A DNA stretch of 7,449 bases from an uncultured Chitinophagaceae bacterium. GTDB taxonomy: Bacteria > Bacteroidota > Bacteroidia > Chitinophagales > Chitinophagaceae. The notes under the pieces were generated by a model that was not told the DNA's origin, searched no databases, and saw nothing but the letters and a program-made list of their open reading frames with translations. The translations under genes and the position numbers were made by a program. Positions 5,453 through 7,449 of the stretch are shown piece by piece; the stretch's first letter is position 1, and every line of letters begins with the position of its first letter. Location of the stretch: NCBI GenBank assembly GCA_903841915.1, contig CAIMKO010000184.1, forward strand, positions 1 to 7,449. The letters are read 5' to 3'.

Positions 5453-6660
5453 AAAACGGGTTTTGCTGTTGATGCTTCGGCAATATTCCCATTTTTCAAT
5501 CCTTCTATTAAAACCACACCGGGTTTTTTTCCTTTTTCAAAACTCCCCAGACTTTGCTGCAACTGCAGGGCTTTTGCGCCGTTGATCGTTGCCCATTGAA
5601 GCAGTTCTGAAATTGGTACGGAAGAAAAATGCTGCCTTATTCTTTTTAACTCATCTAAAATACTGAGTCCCCAATTGCTCGCTAAGCTGTCAGTTCCAAT
5701 GGTGATGTTGATATTTTGCTTGCGCATCATTTCAACAGGGGGCAAAGCATTCTCGATGTAGGTATTAGCATTAACGCATAAACAGCAAAAAAATTGTTGT
5801 TGTTCCTGTTCCGATAAGAATTTTATGAACGAAAGATCAGCTTCTTTTATAAAAGTATCATGTACCAATAAAACATTCTTGGCACCCTTGAATTTTGGAA
5901 GATACGAACGCAGACTGCTTTTGCCGGTGGGCTTAAAAAAGCTGTTATCGATCTTCATCATTTCATACATCCTTATAAAGTCTCCGCCCCCATTGATGAA
6001 TAATGCATCTTCAAAATCGGTTTCCTGATTGTGAATGCAGCTTGTCTTGTTTTGAAAATAAGGCGCAATCAATTCCCATAATTCATTGGAAACGGAATAG
6101 GGGGCATGGGGAGCGAGGGAGAGTCGGGAGCCCGGAGTCGGGAGTCCGGAGTCGGGAGTCCGGAGTTGCGAGAAAGCATCATAGTATTCTTTGCTTTTAT
6201 TAAAGCGCAATTCCGCGATCTGCGGCAACCATCCGCTTACTTCAATAAAATTATAATAGGCTAAACGTTGTTTTGATTTTTGCGGGATGGTCAAAGTATT
6301 ATTACAAATATCTCCAACTGCAACAATGCCGTTGTTGATCATTTCATCTTCTGCTCTTGTAATGGCATCCAATATTTCTTCTTCGGGGAAATGTCGCTGG
6401 GTAACGATATTAAAAACAAAATCCACCAATCCGGTTCTTTCGGGTATCAATCCTTTCATATGGCTTAGCTCCAGATGACAATGGCAATTGATAAATCCCG
6501 GACTTAATAAACCCTCGAATGTTTGGATATCTTCTCCGGCATCTTTTGCAGGTATGATATCCTGAATGAACCCTTTCTCATCTGTTATAAGCACATGATC
6601 CTGATCGAGGATCTCGGTTCCTGTAAAAAGATGGTCGGCATTTAATTTCTGGTAGGACAA
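5449..6660 (-). CDS. Metal-dependent amidohydrolase (deaminase-like)
   Basis: A 403-residue cytosolic hydrolase of the amidohydrolase superfamily, in the branch with guanine/adenosine-type deaminases and chlorohydrolases. Metal-site motifs are in order: HxH at His60-Cys-His62 (INCHCHLELSH), HAPYSVS around His185, HNQE at His210-Glu213, His267 in LVHDTF and Asp324 in IGTDSLASN. This is a complete set, so it should be active; the substrate is unknown. Purine-type or aminofutalosine-type deamination are possibilities, not conclusions. The start is a TTG at 6660: the preceding in-frame TAG (6666-6664) is the higA stop and the next in-frame ATG is at residue 68, inside the first motif region. Translation probably restarts after higA. 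Residues 165-180 come from a heptanucleotide repeat insertion just before the His185 motif. The stop overlaps the next gene's start by 4 nt. Confidence 0.9.
   Translation of the reverse strand: MSYQKLNADHLFTGTEILDQDHVLITDEKGFIQDIIPAKDAGEDIQTFEGLLSPGFINCHCHLELSHMKGLIPERTGLVDFVFNIVTQRHFPEEEILDAITRAEDEMINNGIVAVGDICNNTLTIPQKSKQRLAYYNFIEVSGWLPQIAELRFNKSKEYYDAFSQLRTPDSGLPTPGSRLSLAPHAPYSVSNELWELIAPYFQNKTSCIHNQETDFEDALFINGGGDFIRMYEMMKIDNSFFKPTGKSSLRSYLPKFKGAKNVLLVHDTFIKEADLSFIKFLSEQEQQQFFCCLCVNANTYIENALPPVEMMRKQNINITIGTDSLASNWGLSILDELKRIRQHFSSVPISELLQWATINGAKALQLQQSLGSFEKGKKPGVVLIEGLKNGNIAEASTAKPVL
6125..6166 (-). repeat. Heptanucleotide tandem repeat inside the amidohydrolase gene
   Basis: Six contiguous 7-nt units on the plus strand: CGGGAGC, CCGGAGT, CGGGAGT, CCGGAGT, CGGGAGT, CCGGAGT. 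In the coding direction this is ACTCC(G/C)G repeated. It gives the Pro/Ser/Gly-rich peptide QLRTPDSGLPTPGSRL (165-180), unlike the surrounding protein. The flanks (GAGAGT on one side, TGCGAG on the other) look like decayed units. It shares a 19-nt identity with the repeat in pheS. Confidence 0.8.
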
Positions 6661-6663
6661 AAT

Positions 6664-7032
6664 CTATTTTAATTCGTATTCTTTAATTAATGCATCACCG
6701 GGTATATGTAATATTTTGCTGAACTTTCGGATCATAGTAAGTGATAAAGGTTGTTTATAATTCAGCACTTTACTTACCGTTCCTTTATCACCATATTCTT
6801 TAGCCAGATCAGAAGCTTTGTAACCAAAATCTTCCATTCTGATTTTAATGAATTCGATTGGATCTAATTCAGGAAGGGAAGATGTTTTGTTTTCATAATC
6901 ACTTATTAAACGCACCAACAGCATTTTTTCACGATGATCAGCTTCGCCTTTTTTCGCCTTTCTGATTTGCTCATATCTGTTCAAGGCTTTATTATATTCC
7001 GATTCGTTTTCTATAATGAACCAATTATTCAT
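6664..7032 (-). CDS. higA: HigA-type antitoxin / HTH regulator
   Basis: A 122-residue antitoxin of the HigA type (COG5499-like), predicted to bind and neutralise the HigB toxin encoded just upstream and, with it, to repress the operon promoter. The N-terminal half (IENESEYNKALNRYEQI...LLVRLISDYENK) is the helical region typical of this family. The C-terminal half, about 58-116 (DPIEFIKIRMEDFGYKASDL, then GTVSKVLNYKQPLSL), is a Cro/XRE-like helix-turn-helix. It starts 9 nt after the higB stop, in the toxin-first order characteristic of higBA. Unusually, a third gene follows 3 nt after its stop codon. Confidence 0.9.
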   Translation of the reverse strand: MNNWFIIENESEYNKALNRYEQIRKAKKGEADHREKMLLVRLISDYENKTSSLPELDPIEFIKIRMEDFGYKASDLAKEYGDKGTVSKVLNYKQPLSLTMIRKFSKILHIPGDALIKEYELK

Positions 7033-7041
7033 ATTTGTTTA

Positions 7042-7335
7042 TTAAACGGTTGAGGGATCAATTTTGTCATATTCGCTGTGGGTGCCAATAAATCTTATTT
7101 CTACATAAATATCATCATAAAACACTTCTGCGATCAATCTGTATTTGTTATGTACTATTTCAAATCTCGCACGATTGTTTTGGATCATTTTAGCATTAGG
7201 AAAAGAAGACAACACATCCTGTTTCTTTTTCCAAACAGATTCTTCCGTAACTTTTTTCCATGTCGACAAGCTTTTTCTTGAGTCGGCATGCTTCTTTGCA
7301 AAGACATCAAATAATCTTAGATTAATGATGATCAT
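7042..7335 (-). CDS. higB: HigB-type toxin (mRNA interferase)
   Basis: A 97-residue toxin of the HigB_toxin family (RelE-like fold), expected to cleave mRNA at the ribosome when not bound by HigA. Family hallmarks are visible: MIIINLRLFDVFAKKHADS at the start, the W-containing segment ESVWKKKQDVLSSFPNAKMI, NNRARFEIVHNKYRLI, and the C-terminal RFIGTHSEYDKID. The start was set at the ATG at 7335; the longer frame to a TTG at 7392 would add 19 residues foreign to the family and begins almost at the predicted transcription start. Just upstream, ATGAGCATTTTATGA (7346-7332) is a tiny four-codon frame whose stop overlaps the higB ATG. All conserved segments are intact, so the module looks functional. 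Confidence 0.9.
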   Translation of the reverse strand: MIIINLRLFDVFAKKHADSRKSLSTWKKVTEESVWKKKQDVLSSFPNAKMIQNNRARFEIVHNKYRLIAEVFYDDIYVEIRFIGTHSEYDKIDPSTV

Positions 7336-7402
7336 AAAATGCTCATTGTAAAACCAAGTCTTCGGATAAAAGATCTGCTGTTTCCAATCCAACAGTATTT
7401 TG

Positions 7403-7436
7403 TAAAACTAAAGCAAAGTTGGTAATTTGCCAACTT
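7403..7436 (-). promoter_or_regulatory. higBA operon promoter with palindromic operator
   Basis: On the minus strand TTG (7433-7431), a 20-nt spacer and TAGTTTTA (7410-7403) fit the Bacteroidota -33/-7 layout with one mismatch in TAnnTTTG. A perfect inverted repeat AAGTTGG-N7-CCAACTT (7416-7436) covers the -33 element and spacer. That is where a HigA or HigBA complex would block RNA polymerase. Transcription would start near 7396, leaving a leader of about 60 nt before higB. Confidence 0.55.
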
Positions 7437-7449
7437 CTTGTCTCAGCCG

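Noticed and set aside
7336..7392. Extended higB N-terminus from a TTG at 7392
   Set aside because: It adds 19 residues absent from the HigB family and begins within a few bases of the predicted transcription start.
1..7449. CRISPR array or phage/defence island
   Set aside because: The repeats are palindromic or tandem without regularly spaced unique spacers, and no cas, integrase, transposase or phage gene is present; HigBA is the only defence-related module.

Overview
The window looks like chromosomal DNA from a member of the Bacteroidota, most likely the Chitinophagaceae or close relatives. The evidence is the AT-rich composition, -7 boxes of the form TAnnTTTG with no Shine-Dalgarno sequences, a DUF4290 protein (a family largely restricted to Bacteroidota), a Bacteroidota-type acyl-CoA desaturase and RecO, and intergenic DNA crowded with short dispersed repeats. 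No tRNA, rRNA, CRISPR array, transposase or phage gene was seen.

Layout: 1-400 is non-coding, with two repeat families and the terminator of the leftward DUF4290 gene (401-1195). The 1210-1846 gap separates this gene from the divergent pheS and holds a 433-bp region bounded by 33-nt inverted repeats, with a nested 20-bp hairpin. Rightward genes follow: pheS (phenylalanyl-tRNA synthetase alpha, 1865-2896), an acyl-CoA desaturase (3252-4004) and recO (4202-4939). Two inverted copies of a ~210-nt dispersed element (2921-3130 and 4953-5158) flank the desaturase-recO pair. From the right edge a tight leftward operon runs higB toxin, higA antitoxin, a metal-dependent amidohydrolase with a non-ATG start, and a small two-helix membrane protein. 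The genes are separated by 9 nt, 3 nt and a 4-nt overlap.

How the genes relate: pheS, the desaturase and recO are ordinary housekeeping functions (translation, membrane lipid unsaturation, recombinational repair) that share no pathway and probably have their own promoters. The right-hand operon couples a type II HigBA toxin-antitoxin module to a predicted hydrolase/deaminase and its membrane-protein partner. The only promoter recognised for it lies in front of higB and carries a palindrome suited to HigBA autoregulation.

Most unusual points: the paired ~210-nt elements; the same 7-nt tandem repeat, ACTCC(G/C)G, inside the coding sequence of both pheS and the amidohydrolase; the nested hairpin and MITE-like inverted pair upstream of pheS; and an arginine/glycine/asparagine-rich repeat tail on the DUF4290 protein. 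I do not see clear evidence of a new defence or biosynthetic system. The novelty here lies mainly in the repeat biology and the operon arrangement.
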